From positions 434,001 to 498,000 of the forward strand of contig JAOANU010000003.1 of the NCBI GenBank assembly GCA_034387635.1: a DNA stretch of 64,000 nucleotides, in the 5' to 3' direction. The position numbers and the translations under genes were made by a program. Shown here piece after piece: positions 10,586-23,100 of the stretch (positions within the stretch are counted from its first letter, which is position 1; the number at the start of each line of letters is the position of its first letter). The stretch is from Rhodosporidiobolus odoratus (taxonomy: Eukaryota > Basidiomycota > Microbotryomycetes > Sporidiobolales > Sporidiobolaceae). The notes under the pieces are model-generated. The model worked only from the letters and a program-made list of their open reading frames with translations. It had not been told where the DNA came from and did not search any database.

Positions 10586-13142
10586 ATGTACAGTCCACTT
10601 GCTTTGACTCCCTCACCTCGCCTGTCTGCCGCCTCTGCCTGAACAGCTGACCCTCAAAGCCCATGCTAACCTATTCCTCTACTTCCACCTTATCCACTGA
10701 ACCCGTACAGGTGCGGCATCTTCGCAGCCCATGCCTACACCCAAAAAGACCTCCCTCAGTTCCGAGCCCGCGCCGTCGCTCTATCAAAGCGATTGAGGCA
10801 CCGCGGTCCTGACTGGAGTGGGTGCAAGATGACCGACGACAGCATCCTCGTCCACGAGAGGTTGGCTATCGTTGGTGTCGGTACGTGAGGTTTCTTGTTC
10901 ACCCTCGGCTTCAACGGGAAATGGCGGATACGGGTGGGCTTGCACAGAAGGGAAGAGACGGGAGCAGCTTTGCGTGGTGCAACCTTGCAGAATGGCTGGA
11001 ATGGAGGCTGTACAGCCAGTCCTGAGATCGTTCGCATTGCTGACACACCCTTTTCTCCCCTCTTTTCTCCCATCTGCCCCCTTCTCTGCCACCTGCCTCA
11101 CTCGCCCGTGCAGACACCGGTGCTCAACCCCTCGTCTCGGATGATGAGAAGATTCTCCTCGCCGTCAACGGCGAGATTTACAACCACCTTCAACTCCGCA
11201 AGCAGCTCAAGAACCCCGCCGTCTTCAAGACTCACTCTGATTGCGAGGTCATCATGCACTTGGTTCGTCATGCCCCCTTCTCTTTGCCCATTTCCATGCA
11301 TGGCCTGTCCTGCTCGAACCGAGCAGATAGGAGGACGGTATCAAACAAAGAGCGAACCAAGATGAAAAGCGCTGACGATTTCTCATATGCCGTGCAGTAC
11401 AAAGAGCACGACAAGGACTGCGCCGCCCTCCTCGACGGCATGTTCTCCTTCGTCCTCCTCGACACCTCCGTTACCCCTTCGCGCATGATCGCCGCCCGCG
11501 ACCCGATCGGTATCACCACTCTCTACCAAGGCTGGAACACCCAGCGCCCGGGCACCGTCTACTTTGCCTCTGAACTCAAGGCCCTCCACGACGAGTGCGA
11601 CCAAGTTATCTCGTTCCCTCCCGGTCACGTCTGGGACTCGAAGACGGGCGAGACGACGAGGTACTTCAAGCCGACTTGGTGGGACGGAGACCGCGATGAG
11701 GCCGAGGGGGGTACGGTCCCGACCCAGGAGGTCGACTACAAGCAACTTCGCGAGTCGCTCGAAAAGGCCGTCAAGAAGCGTCTCATGGCCGAGGTTCCTT
11801 ACGGGGTCCTCCTCTCGGGTGGACTCGACTCGTCCCTCATTGCCGCCATTGCCGCCCGCGAGACGGACAAGGTCGCCCAGGCTCAGCAGGCCGCTGCTAT
11901 GGCCGCTCGGGAGAAGAAGGAGCAGCCCAAGCTTGGGTCCGCCGGCGATTCGGCGGGTTTGGTCGGCGCCGACGACGAGGCCGCCGCCGATGAACTCGGA
12001 ACTTTGACCGCTTGGCCGAGGTTGCACTCATTCTCGATCGGACTCGAAGGTTCGCCCGACTTGCTCGCCGCTCGAGTGGCGGCGGATTACCTCGGCACCG
12101 TTCACCACGAGTACACCTTTACCGTTGAGGAGGGACTCGATGCGGTCGAGGACGTCATTTACCACCTCGAGACGTACGATGTCACTACGGTTCGCGCTTC
12201 GACTCCCATGTACCTCCTTTCGAGGAAGATCAAGGCTATGGGCGTCAAGATGGTCCTCTCCGGAGAAGGATCCGACGAGATCTTTGGTGGTTACCTTTAC
12301 TTCCATGCCGCGCCTTCGGCCAAGGACTTCCACCAGGAGTTGATCAGGAGGACCAAGAACCTTCACACGGCGGATTGTTTGAGGGCTAACAAGAGCACCA
12401 TGGCTTGGGGCCTCGAGGCTAGGGTTCCCTTCTTGGATAAGGAGTTCTTGGAGGTTGCGCTTGGCGTCAAGCCGGAGGAGAAGATGTTCTCCAAGGGTAG
12501 TTTGGAGAAGAAGGACAAAGACGGTAGGCCCATCATGGAGAAGTACATCTTGAGGAAGGCCTTCGATGTGGCACCAGATGGACAGCGAGTGAGTGTCTTC
12601 TTCCTCATCTTCCCTCAACAGTCACAGCCTTCTGACTCTTTCTTCTACTTCTTCGTGTTTCAGCCGTACCTCCCCGACTCGATCCTCTGGCGTCAAAAAG
12701 AGCAATTCTCGGACGGAGTCGGTTACAGCTGGATCGACGGTCTCAAAGCCCACGCCGAATCTACCATCTCGGACGACCAAATGGCCACCGCTGGTCAACG
12801 GTGGAGTCTCGACACGCCCGATACCAAGGAAGCCTACTTTATCAGGCAGGTGTTTGAGGGTCATTTCCCTTCGGAGGCGGCGGCCAAGACGGCGGTCAGG
12901 TGGATTCCTAGGGCGGTGCGTGTTTTTCTCTCCTTCGTCCCACCTTCCCCATCCCGTCCAAGATCACAGTCCCGCTGACTCGTTTCCGCCCCACCTATTT
13001 CTACCTCTTTTCTTGTCTAATCTCTACATGCGGCTGCGCTGCGTCGCGCTACGCTGCGCTCCTGTAGGACTGGGGCTGCGCATCGGACCCTTCTGGTCGC
13101 GCCGTCGCGATTCACGAGTCGGCTTACGGTGAGGACCAGTAG
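10586..13142 (+). CDS. ASN1: Asparagine synthetase (glutamine-hydrolysing)
   Basis: Makes Asn from Asp, Gln and ATP in the cytosol. Exon 2 (10711-10880) begins with G followed by CGIFAAHAY, so the N-terminal nucleophile Cys2 must follow a Met whose codon is completed by the G. The only fitting upstream exon ends in AT at 10586-10587 before a GTACAG donor, so the ATG is split by a 123-nt intron. Later exons are 11114-11262, 11398-12588, 12664-12915 and 13068-13142. Seen in order: [36 protein letters not shown], the ATP-pyrophosphatase loop LLSGGLDSS (about 11809-11835), [25 protein letters not shown], and [10 protein letters not shown]. An insertion of about 50 residues rich in Ala, Glu and Lys follows the PPi loop. 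The protein ends HESAYGEDQ. Confidence 0.93.
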
Positions 13143-13579
13143 TAGCGAACACATGCCTCAACCCTCATCCATATCCTTCCTTCCTTCTTTTCTTTGCTTC
13201 CCCGTCTCGACTTCTTCTTCTCCGCCCCGGTCATTCGCGCCTCGCGAGGATCGTCGAAGCGATGGAAACGAGGACTATCTTGTCATTGTTATAGAATTTC
13301 GACTTTGATTGGGAACCCTTCGCTGCAGAGCAGCCTTCGCAGCGGCTATGCTCGAGAGAGAGAGAAAGAGAGAAAGGAGATTAAAGAGCTCTGAACTCGC
13401 TTGCCAGCTGCGCAACCCATGGTTGTATACAGAGACTTTCCATTGCTTCCCCCTACTCTGTTGCTTTTGTGTGTCTTAGTCCTTGTATACATTGATCTTC
13501 TTCCTCGGCCAATCAATATTCCTCTTCTTGACGTTTCCTTCGTTCGTATTGAATTGTGGCATGACGACTTTTAAACTGT
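13143..13579. other. Convergent intergenic region ASN1/NMT1
   Basis: 3' flanks of two convergent genes. It contains a short GA-rich patch near 13355-13380 and T/C-rich DNA, with no gene I can support. Confidence 0.5.
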
Positions 13580-16433
13580 TTAGAGCATGACGACCCCTTG
13601 TCCACTCCCTCCGTCGGCTTTGTCAATCCCTCCCAGAATGGGTTTTGTGGCGTAGTTGCTGGAGACGTAACATGCATGATCAGTCAGAAAGCCCCGCGCC
13701 GCCCGACCAGAGCCGATGCGAGAAAGGGGAAGAGGAAGGAGGGCGTGAGGATGGGGGAAAAGGGGGTGTGGAATGCGAACGTACTAGAGGTAGAAATGCA
13801 AAAACCCGTCCCCCTTTCCGAATTTCAAGTCCTCGAGGAAGAGAGAGTTGTCTTGGAGGGTTAAAGCGTTGAGGACGTCGAAGCCGAGCTGTGGTGCGGT
13901 GTGGTGCGATGCGGTGTGGTTTAGGTCACGTCGAATCAGTAAAGGTAGAGAGAGAGCAAAAGATCGGGGGAGCGAAGGGGGAGGGGAGGGGAGAAAAAGG
14001 GAGAGCAGGGCGACTGGGTTAGTCCGCTTGCAGTCAACACCCCAAGCGACCTCGGACTGACCTTCTGAGCCACGACTAAAGCATCTCCCATCAATCCCTT
14101 CAGACTCTCAGCCACTCTGACCCTCTCCTCCTTGGTCTCGTCCTTCCAATTCTTGACCAAAGTCGCCGTACTGCCATCTCCCAAATCACTGCAGGAAGGG
14201 GCCGCTGACGTGGCATAGTAGTACAGGTAGGCGGCGTTGACGTTGGTTTTTTGTTGAGGGGTCGGACTGTGTTTGACAGCGGTGGAAGGAAGGGAATAGA
14301 GCGAGAAGAGGGACGTGATGGCGTGGGTTTCGGGGTCCTGCGCGTCGTCATCCATTCAGAAATCGAATTAGTATACTTGACATGGAACAAACGTGCTGCA
14401 TGCAGAAAACAGAACCGACAACGCACCTCAACTACATACGTCCAAACCACCTGACCCTCTCTCTCCTTACTCCCCTTGACCTCCCTCCCCCTTCCCGCCC
14501 ACAACGCATGTTCAACCTCCTTATTACTCAACAACGGAGCCATGTCAAACCTAGCCAAATAAGCCCTCAACAACCTCGCAGCCGCTTTCAGATCCTTCCT
14601 CTCAATCTCCCTCAACCCCGGAGTGATCGTCTCATTCCCAACCTTGTAGTACGCGCTCATCCTCGCCACGGTAGAGTTTCTCGGTACGGCCGAGAACCCC
14701 AGTTTGACCAATTTAGGGGGGTTCAGGTTGCGGTGGTAGTATTGACATCGAGAGACGGGGGTCGGGAGAAACGTTCCGGCGGTGTAGAGGGCTTGGAAAA
14801 TCCCTTTCAGGTGGGTTCGACGGGTGACTTCTTGGATCAGGAGGGGGGCGAGACGCTTTGAACGGAGTTTTTTGTGGACGCAGAGAAAGTTGATTTCCGT
14901 ATTGCGTTTGGTGCTGGTTGCGGGTCAACCATTGTTGTGAGAAGGGTTTGAAGCGAGGCGAGAGGCGTTCAAGGGAAAGAAGGAGGGGGATGGGGAGTGC
15001 GATCCAGGATGAGTGAGGATCGAATGGATGAAGGAAGGATCGCAACGAGGTGAGGCGAGATCGAGAAAGGACCAGACAGACAGTCAGTCAACGAGGCTCG
15101 TCATGCGGCTCGGTCGCTTCAGTCCGAAGCACAAGAGCGACATAAAGGCCACCCTTGCCACGAGAGAGAGCAAGACAGAAACGTACGCGTTCCGAACCCT
15201 GAGGTCCATCGGCACTCCACTGATGAAGCCGACGAGTTTTCCCTTTTGCTCCGAGGTGGCCAGTCGGATCCCGACGTGCCATTCGGGGACATAGCCAGGG
15301 GGTTTGAGAGCCCTGTTCGATGATAACCGGCGGAACGGTCAGTGCCAGCTCCCGCGTTCGAACGGAGACAGAAGACACGAGGAAGGAGGAAAGAGGCAAG
15401 CAAACGCGAAGCTCACCACTCGATAAACTCTTCGCTGTAATCGAACCTAAAGCTCGCATCCTGATCCTCGACATAATGATGCGTCAACAGTTCGTACACC
15501 TCTTTGAGTTGAGCTTTGTCGGTGAGATCTAGGGTGACCCATTCAAAGTCTTTGTGAAGTTTGGTCGGGGTGGTGGGGATGGACGAGAGGGGACTGTCGG
15601 GCTCGAGGGGACCTTCTCGGATGTCTTCTTCCTCTGCAGGTCGAGCAGGATACGGTCAAGTAAGTCGAGAAGGCACAGAAAACAAGGAGGAAGGAGGAAG
15701 CAAAAGGCGCCGCACTGGTCTCGAGCGAAACGACGGGCTGAGTCTTCCAGAACTTGTAGCTGCCCGTGTCCTTTGCGCCTTTGCCCATGAGACCCTTTTT
15801 CCCCTTGACAAAGTCTTGATCAATCTCCATCTGTTCGAGGAGTTGGCTCAGTTGGGCGTGGTCGAGGAGCGGCAGCGAGGGGTGGTCGGCTTTGATTTTG
15901 GCGGCGATCTTGTCCAACTCGGCTGGGGACAGTTTGAGAGACTTGGACGAGGACGAGGAGCGTGCTTTCCCTTTGCCCTTGTCGAGAGCCGAGGGCGACG
16001 CAGGGGCAACGGGGCTTGACGAGGTGGAAGGGGAGGTGGACAAGGTTGGTGTGGGAGGGGAAGGAAGAGGTTTGTGGTTGGGTTTCGAGACGGCGGCTTT
16101 GGCTTTTGCGCCTCCGACCTGAATGCGGTTCTTGAGTGCCGAGAGCGGCATCTTTTTCCCTTTGCCTGGAGGACCTTTGAGGGATTTTGCAGAGGGAGGA
16201 CCCAAGCGGGGCTTCAAGGTGTCGTGGTGGAGAGGGTCTTGATCGGGTTCGGTGTCGGAAAAGTCGGGAAGGTCGCCGTCAGTGTAGTCTTGCGTGGTGT
16301 CTGGTTGATCTTCTTCAGGTTGAGCTAAGGTGGGACCAGGAGGGAGTTGGGTTGAGGTGTCGAGGGCGGACGAGATTGAAGCGAGGATCTGACGTTCGAG
16401 GTCAGTGTTGACCGGAGCTGATTCGGATGCCAT
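13580..16433 (-). CDS. NMT1: Glycylpeptide N-tetradecanoyltransferase (N-myristoyltransferase)
   Basis: Transfers myristate from myristoyl-CoA to N-terminal glycines of proteins. From the start at 16433 (MASESAPVN) there is a long acidic and Pro/Ser-rich N-terminal region, then the catalytic fold beginning at [11 protein letters not shown] (about 15760-15730). Later exons carry [20 protein letters not shown] (about 15280-15220), [20 protein letters not shown] (about 14710-14650), the block with [10 protein letters not shown], and [14 protein letters not shown] (about 13890-13850). The last intron lies inside the FYLYNYATKP segment, and the last exon ends GQGVVML. That tail matches the yeast enzyme's C-terminus, whose terminal carboxylate acts as the catalytic base. 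About seven exons. Its start is 118 bp from that of STT4 on the other strand. Confidence 0.92.
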
Positions 16434-16551
16434 TCTCGAGTCGAGTGTCTGTGGAGTGCAATCTGGGTGTACCGTGAGAGGGGAGTGGAGGTCAGGGTGC
16501 TCGCTGAATCCTCAGTCTCTTGATCAGATTCAGCTGAATGCGAGAGTGAGA
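16434..16551. promoter_or_regulatory. Compact bidirectional promoter NMT1/STT4
   Basis: Only 118 bp separate the divergent start codons of NMT1 and STT4. Both promoters and leaders must lie here or reach into the neighbouring genes. I cannot name individual sites. Confidence 0.5.
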
Positions 16552-19500
16552 ATGGACGCATTGGATGGGTAAGCTCTAGTCTCTCTCTAGTCTACACACA
16601 GTCTAGTAAACTGACTGGGTCCACCCCACCCACAGCACCTTGCACGCTTCCCTCCTCGCTGCTCTCGCCTCCAACCTCACCTCGACTTCATCTCACCACC
16701 AACTCACTCACCTCTTACAGCACCCAGTCGACAACTTGACAGCCTCACATGGCTCAGATCACGCAGACTCGGTACATGGCGCAGCGACAAGCTCGAACCA
16801 GCCTCTCGTACGCTTCCCTCTTCCCTCTCCCCACTCGGGCCTTCACTCCGTCATCCCCCTCGATTAATCCTCACACACTCCCCTCAATCCTGGGCAGACT
16901 TGGCAAGACGTCGAATCCATCATCGCATTCGCCTCCTTCGCCGCTTCCCACAAACTTCTTTCCTTGCTCAAAAGGTTTCCGACATGGACAGTGGAACCGG
17001 CTCTCGGTCAACAGGGTTCGTCTCGTCATCCTACACTTCCTTGCCGCGCCTCTCTAATCACGCAGTCTCGTCGGGACCCACAGCCACCCAGCCTTACCCG
17101 CCCGCTTCGCGCCTCGCCTTCGCTCTCTTCACCAGTGCTCTCAACTTCGCCTCGACTCGCTCGTCTGCACGCCCCTCCCTCTTGACTGCCCTGTCTACGA
17201 CCCATGCATCTCTGCTCTCTCAACTCTCCTCCGCCGACCCCGCTCGGGTAATCACCTTCCTCCTCCCCGCCCTCGAAGGCATCTCTCGGGCCTGGTCCGC
17301 CCTCAACACCCATCTCGCCCTCGATGGTCAGGATCTACTCGCAGTGCTCACTGTAGGGCTGCCTGAAGAGGGTCCGGCAGACAGGGTGTCAACCGCTCTC
17401 CTGCTTCCTTGGAACGCAGAAGAGGACGCAGGACGTTCAGTCCTTGCCGTTCTCGACCTCTACGCCTCTGCCGTCTCCTCCTCCTTGTCCCAGGGCCAAG
17501 GTGAGGTAGACGAGATGGCGCAAGGCATCTCACCTCACACTCCGGTGTTGAGCGTTCTGAGCGCAAAGGAGGCCGCGTGGGCTTCCCTTCTTCTCTCCCC
17601 CTTCAGTTCTTCTCCCTCGTCAGCGTCAGCGGCCGACCTACCACGATGGACTACTCTCCTCTCCCGCCCTCTCCCCAATCTGCCCACGCTACCGAACAAC
17701 ATCGGGTCACAAACCGAAAACGAGCTCGCATCGGCCATGCGGGTATGGCAGGACACCCTCAACGAGCTCGACCAGTCAGAGAAGGGAAGCAAGGCAGAAC
17801 GCGAGATAGACGATCAGGATAGGATCGGGTGGGAGAGGGCGAGGGAGGTAGAGGTTGAAGGGGCTGAAGGGGTGCTGAGAGGGGCGTTGGTACGTTCATT
17901 GATCATCTCTTACCTCCCTCCTTCCTCGGTTTTTTTTTTTTGTTTTCTCCATCTTGCTATGATGAGCTCATGATCTCCGTCCCTGCAGCGCCTCGCCACT
18001 CTCCTTGCGCTCCTTCTCCCCTCCTCCGCCGCGCCGCACGCGTCCCCGCTCCTCTCCATCCTTCGCTCCCTCCTGAACCCCGAGATCACACCTTCCGTCT
18101 CTCCCGGTTTGCAAATTCTCGCTCTTCAAGCTCTACAGCTCCTCGGCGCCAAGTCGAGGGAGCTAAACGCAGCTGCACGAGAGACGATAAAGGAGTTTGT
18201 ACTGGGCGACGCTCGGGCAGAGGGACAGGAGGAGGAGGAGGACAATAGGGAAGTAGGAGAGGCGGTTGTCGAGACTTGGTCCAGTCTGGTGGGGTTCCCT
18301 TTCCGGCTCTTGTCGCGGCCCTCAGGCATCATCGCTGACTCCTTTCGTTGGTGGTGCTTGTTGAATTGAGCAGATCAATGCCTCGCCCGAATCAGCGCAC
18401 TCTCGGCCTGCTACGTCACAGATGCTGCTCAACTCTCTTGGTGGTTCGACGGCGGGTGATCGTGTAAAGGCTCGAGCGGTTCGGGTTGCAGGCGGGCTCG
18501 TGAGGGAATGGGGTGAAGTTGAGGTAAAGGTTTTTTCCACGAGCTTCTTCTCTCTCTCCCGTCGTGCCTCTGGGATATGGCTGACTGTCGGCTTCGACGC
18601 TTGCTTTTGGGCCAATTTTTTTTTTTTGGGGGGGCTTTCTTGGAATGTAGCTCGTCCGCCTCATCCTTCCCATCCTTTCTTCCCAACTCGCCTCGCTCTC
18701 TTCCTCCTCCTCCTCCTCAAGCTCTCTCTACATCGCACTCCTCGAGACTCTCACCTCACTCGGTCCTTACTGCCCCGACTCGAAAACCTACACCAACTTG
18801 ATCCGGATCGTAGCTTCTTCCGCCTCCACCGACGGCGACGACGAAATTGACGACGGAGGGTCAGCTAGGTGGAACGCTACCATCGAGGCGCTCGGGAGGC
18901 TGCTAGGCTCGGTCAAGAGTAGGAGGCAAGTCGGAGGAGAGAGGGGGGGAGAGGAGGGGGAGGAAGCTGCGGGGGAGGTTTGGGTAAAGGAAGTTTTAGG
19001 GATTTGGGGTAGGGTTGCGGCCGCTGGAAGCGGAAGCGGGAGCGAGGTAAGCTTTGTTCCGCATCCTATTAAGCGAAAAAGAGGCGCGAGCTAATGAGGA
19101 TGACGTTTTTTTCTTTTTTATTTCTTTTTTGTTTCTTTCTTCCTTCTTTTTTTTGTTTTTTGTTTTTTTTTGCAGCGCCAAAACAAACTCCTCTCTCTCA
19201 TACCCATCCTTGCTTCATACCTTCATCAAACTTCTTCAACCGCTTCAACTGAATACACCTCCTCCTCGACCCATGCTCTCTTCCGTTCTTTCTGGTTTTC
19301 GTGCCTCTTGAACGGGTTCCTCACCCCTCCTTCTTCTGCTTCTCACTCAACGGCAACGGCAACGAGGTTGAGCGAGTACCAGCAGGATGCGCTCAGAGAA
19401 GTGGCTCTGAGGAGTCCTGTCTTGACGAAGGGAGTCGGGGAGGAGATGGTAGAGCTTTGGGCGGGCTTGGAGGGGGTTGTCAAGGATGGACGCGGGGTAA

Positions 19501-20139
19501 GAGGGTCGACGATGGTGCGTACCGTTATCTGTCCTACCATCTCTGCGCTGCGTGCGAGCAAGGAACCGACGGTTTGAATCGGTCTCACAAACGCAGTCAA
19601 CCGATCAATTTCGCGCCACTCTCTCCTCCCTCCTCCCCTCTCAATCCTCCTTCTCCCGTTCCGCCTCTCCCGCCCAGACCCTCTTCCTCCTCACTCTCCT
19701 CCGCCTCGAAACCCTCCGAGCCGAAGCCGGCGCTATCAGTCCCTTTTTCGAGTATCTCCCCCTCGGAGGATTGTTCGGAGGTCCTGAACATTCGGCGGGA
19801 GGGACGGGCAAGATCGACGCGCTTGGAGAAGCGGTCAAAAGCGTTGGAGACAAAGTTTTGAGCGTGTTCTTGTCGGGAATCTCGGTCAAGGTGACGGAAC
19901 ACTCGTTGTCGCGTCTCATTCATCAACAAATCGGTCAAATTCTGCTCCAGACGACTCATCGATCTCAGAGGACGAGGGAAACGGCCCTCAGGTACTTGGA
20001 TAACATTTTGACCAGTTTTCCTAGTTTGGTGTGCGATTTGGAGGTGGTGACGGTTATGTTGGAATTGTTGACCCTGTTGAGGAGGAGTTGTTTGAGTGAA
20101 TTTTTGGATGAGGTGCGTCTCTGTCTCTCCCTCTCCCTC

Positions 20140-20190
<51 letters not shown>

Positions 20191-23100
20191 CAACCTCTTC
20201 GTGTGTCGCCGCCGACGCCCGGCTGATACTTGCGGACCCCCCCTCCGCTGCAGTACACTCCAACCTACACCTACCCCTCTCACCTCCTCCCTCACCTCTC
20301 CCTAACCCTTCCCTCGGACTACCCCCTTCGAAACCGTCTCTTACGCACGCTACACTCGAGCGTTCGCGCCTGGCTCCTAAGCGGTATCACCCGCAGTCCG
20401 AGCGAGGTAAGAGCGTTGTTGATGGAGTATGTTGGGATGGCCGAGGAGGGGTATAAGGCTGGAATGGGGGGGATGGGAGGGGGTGGAGTTGGGGTCGAGG
20501 AGGAGATGGGGAAGAGTGTGGCTTTGGAGGTGGGCAAGATGGCAGGGGGTGGGGGGAGACATGGTGCGCTGTTCTGCACTTTGTACTTCCGCGCCTTATT
20601 CGACCCTGCTCGTCTTTCGGTCCTTTCCTGCCTTGTGCTTTATTGGATCACACTGACAAGTGTATCTGCGCGGTCGGTTGATTTAGCTGCTCTCCCAGCT
20701 TGGGGCAATTGGGAGGCGGACAGCGCGAGCTCGTTCGCCAGGACTTTCGCTGCGAAGAGCTTCTTCGGTGGTCAAGCTGAGGGAAGCGGTGCGCCTGCCC
20801 TCCTCCTCCTCCTCCTCTGATCTCCCTCTTTCTCTCTGCCTGCCTTCTGTTCCTCCGCTGCCTCAGATCGCTTACATAGTCTCGCTCGACCCTTGCGCCT
20901 CGCAGCCCCCTACGCTCAGGAAGTCCTCTCTACCCTTGAAAGGCTCGAGGAGGACGTCAATCACCACAACCTACCGTACAAGACGAGCGAGTTGAGGGAT
21001 CTGTTCTACCGTGGAGGCGCCGCGGTGGTCAAGGCTGAACAGGTCCGTCCCAGTCATGTCTCCCCCGTCCTCTCTACTTCTCTCTGATTGGCGGCTCTCA
21101 TGTGCTCAAAGCTGATCCTTTGCGCATTTCTGCTCTCGACAGCCCGACCATGACCTTATTCGCCTCCTCGCCGCCGTCCCCATTCGCCTCTTCACCGAAG
21201 CCTCCATCGCAGTCGGGCAGGAGGTCTGGACCTGGATCGCAGATTCGAGACCTGAGCTCGAGGTCAGGATGGTGGCTGAGGTGCTGGAAGGGTGGGAACG
21301 ATGCGTTGAGACGGAACAGGGTTTGTTCTCGAGAGCTCTAGAGTACGTCGCATTCGCCTGTCCACTGGTTCCTCAGGCATCATCCGTTCTGTCGGAATCC
21401 AATTCTGTGAAGAACGGCGCAGCAGAGTCGACGATGACGATTTCTTCGCGGCACACGCAGTCCCGAAAACCCCCTCAACCAAGAAACCCAATACAATCCG
21501 ACCGACAAATCCGCCCTGACCCGAGACTACCTCTTCGCCAATCGAGTTTTCGCGCCCATGCTGGCATTGCTTGAGTTCTTGAGTTCGAGGTTCCAGGCGT
21601 TCAGGTATAGGAATAAGGAATTGGTTTGGGCTTGTATGAGGATGGTGGCCAGGTGTTTGGAGGGAAATTCGAGGTGGAGGTACGTCTCTTGCCATTTCAG
21701 TTTCCTACTTATGCTTTATGCGGGAACAGAAGCTGATAAGCGTGTGGCATGGAGTGCAGCAAACATCCCCTATCTCGCGAACTCCGCTTTAGGTTCCTCT
21801 CCTTTGGGTTCTGTATCCTGCAGGGTAGTCGATTAGAGAGCGTGGAAGAGTACGGCTTTAGGGCGAAGTTGTATGACGCTCTTTTGAGTTGGTTCAACGG
21901 GCGGCCGCTGTACGTGCCTCTTTCCGCACTTGCGCTGATCAGCACTGCCTTGTAGTCTGACTTCTCTCTCTCTGTGTCTACAGCTGGTCATATGGGAGTA
22001 ATCGAATCCAGCTCAAGAGTGACCTTCAAGCCATTGACGAGCTACTCTCGACGGTCTCTTCCGACGTTCCTGCCTTCGATAAGATCGCCTCTGCATCCGA
22101 CGATCGTGCAAGCAGTCTTCCCGGTGCGTGAACCAGTTCTTATCGGTTTCCAATGCTGACTCTGCCGGCTTGCAGGGCGCATCTCGATTGGTTCGGCGAA
22201 AGAACACCATCGCCTGCGTCAGCAGCTCGTCAAGACTTTGCTTAATGACGAGGCAGACCGCGTGAGATTGTGGATCAATCCCCTACAAGATTCGAAGAGA
22301 GGGCCGATCATGTCGGGCGAAACCCCTTCGGCAGAAGTACGCTACTACTCTCGCATGATACCTGTCTTGCGCGCCGCTGATTTACTCTCACCCATGTTCT
22401 GTGCCTGTAGGAACTCCGCAAACTCGCTCGCTTTGCTTGGCAACACTGGCCCAGTATGGTCATCTTCCTCCCGGAGCGATTCAAAGCGCCACCTCTCGTT
22501 CAGGAAGTCACTCGTCTCGTTCGCGCTGATCCGGAGAGGGTGCAGAGCTGCCCCGAGGCTCTAGCATACTTCGTTGACGGTGAATTGACGCCGGAAACCA
22601 AGGCCAAGCTCAGGGTACGTCCAGGTCGCCTGCTCCTCGGTTTAGATGGGAAGCTGAGTCGTTTTCTTCCTCCGGCTACTGCAGCACCTCCTCTTCTGGG
22701 CCCCTGCCCCAGTCCCATCCGCTCTACGCTACCTCCATCCCAAATACGGCAACGACCCAATCCTGCTTCAATACGCCCTCCGAGTCCTCGAACACCACCC
22801 CGTCGAGGTCACCTTCTTCTACATCCCTCAAGTCGTTCAAGCTCTGAGAACGGACGAATCGGGCTTCGCAGAGAGGTTCATCTTTGAGACGAGTAAGATT
22901 TCGCAGCATTTCTGTCATCAGATTATTTGGAATATGAAGGCCAATGCCTATAGGGGGGACGATGCCGAAGAGGTATGGTATATTCGCTCTTGCCCGCGTG
23001 TGCAGTCACATCTTGCATGGTCGACAAGCTTAACCGATCTTTGCTACACAGCCCGATCCGATGAAACCCACCCTGGACAGGATGGTCAATATGATTGTCG

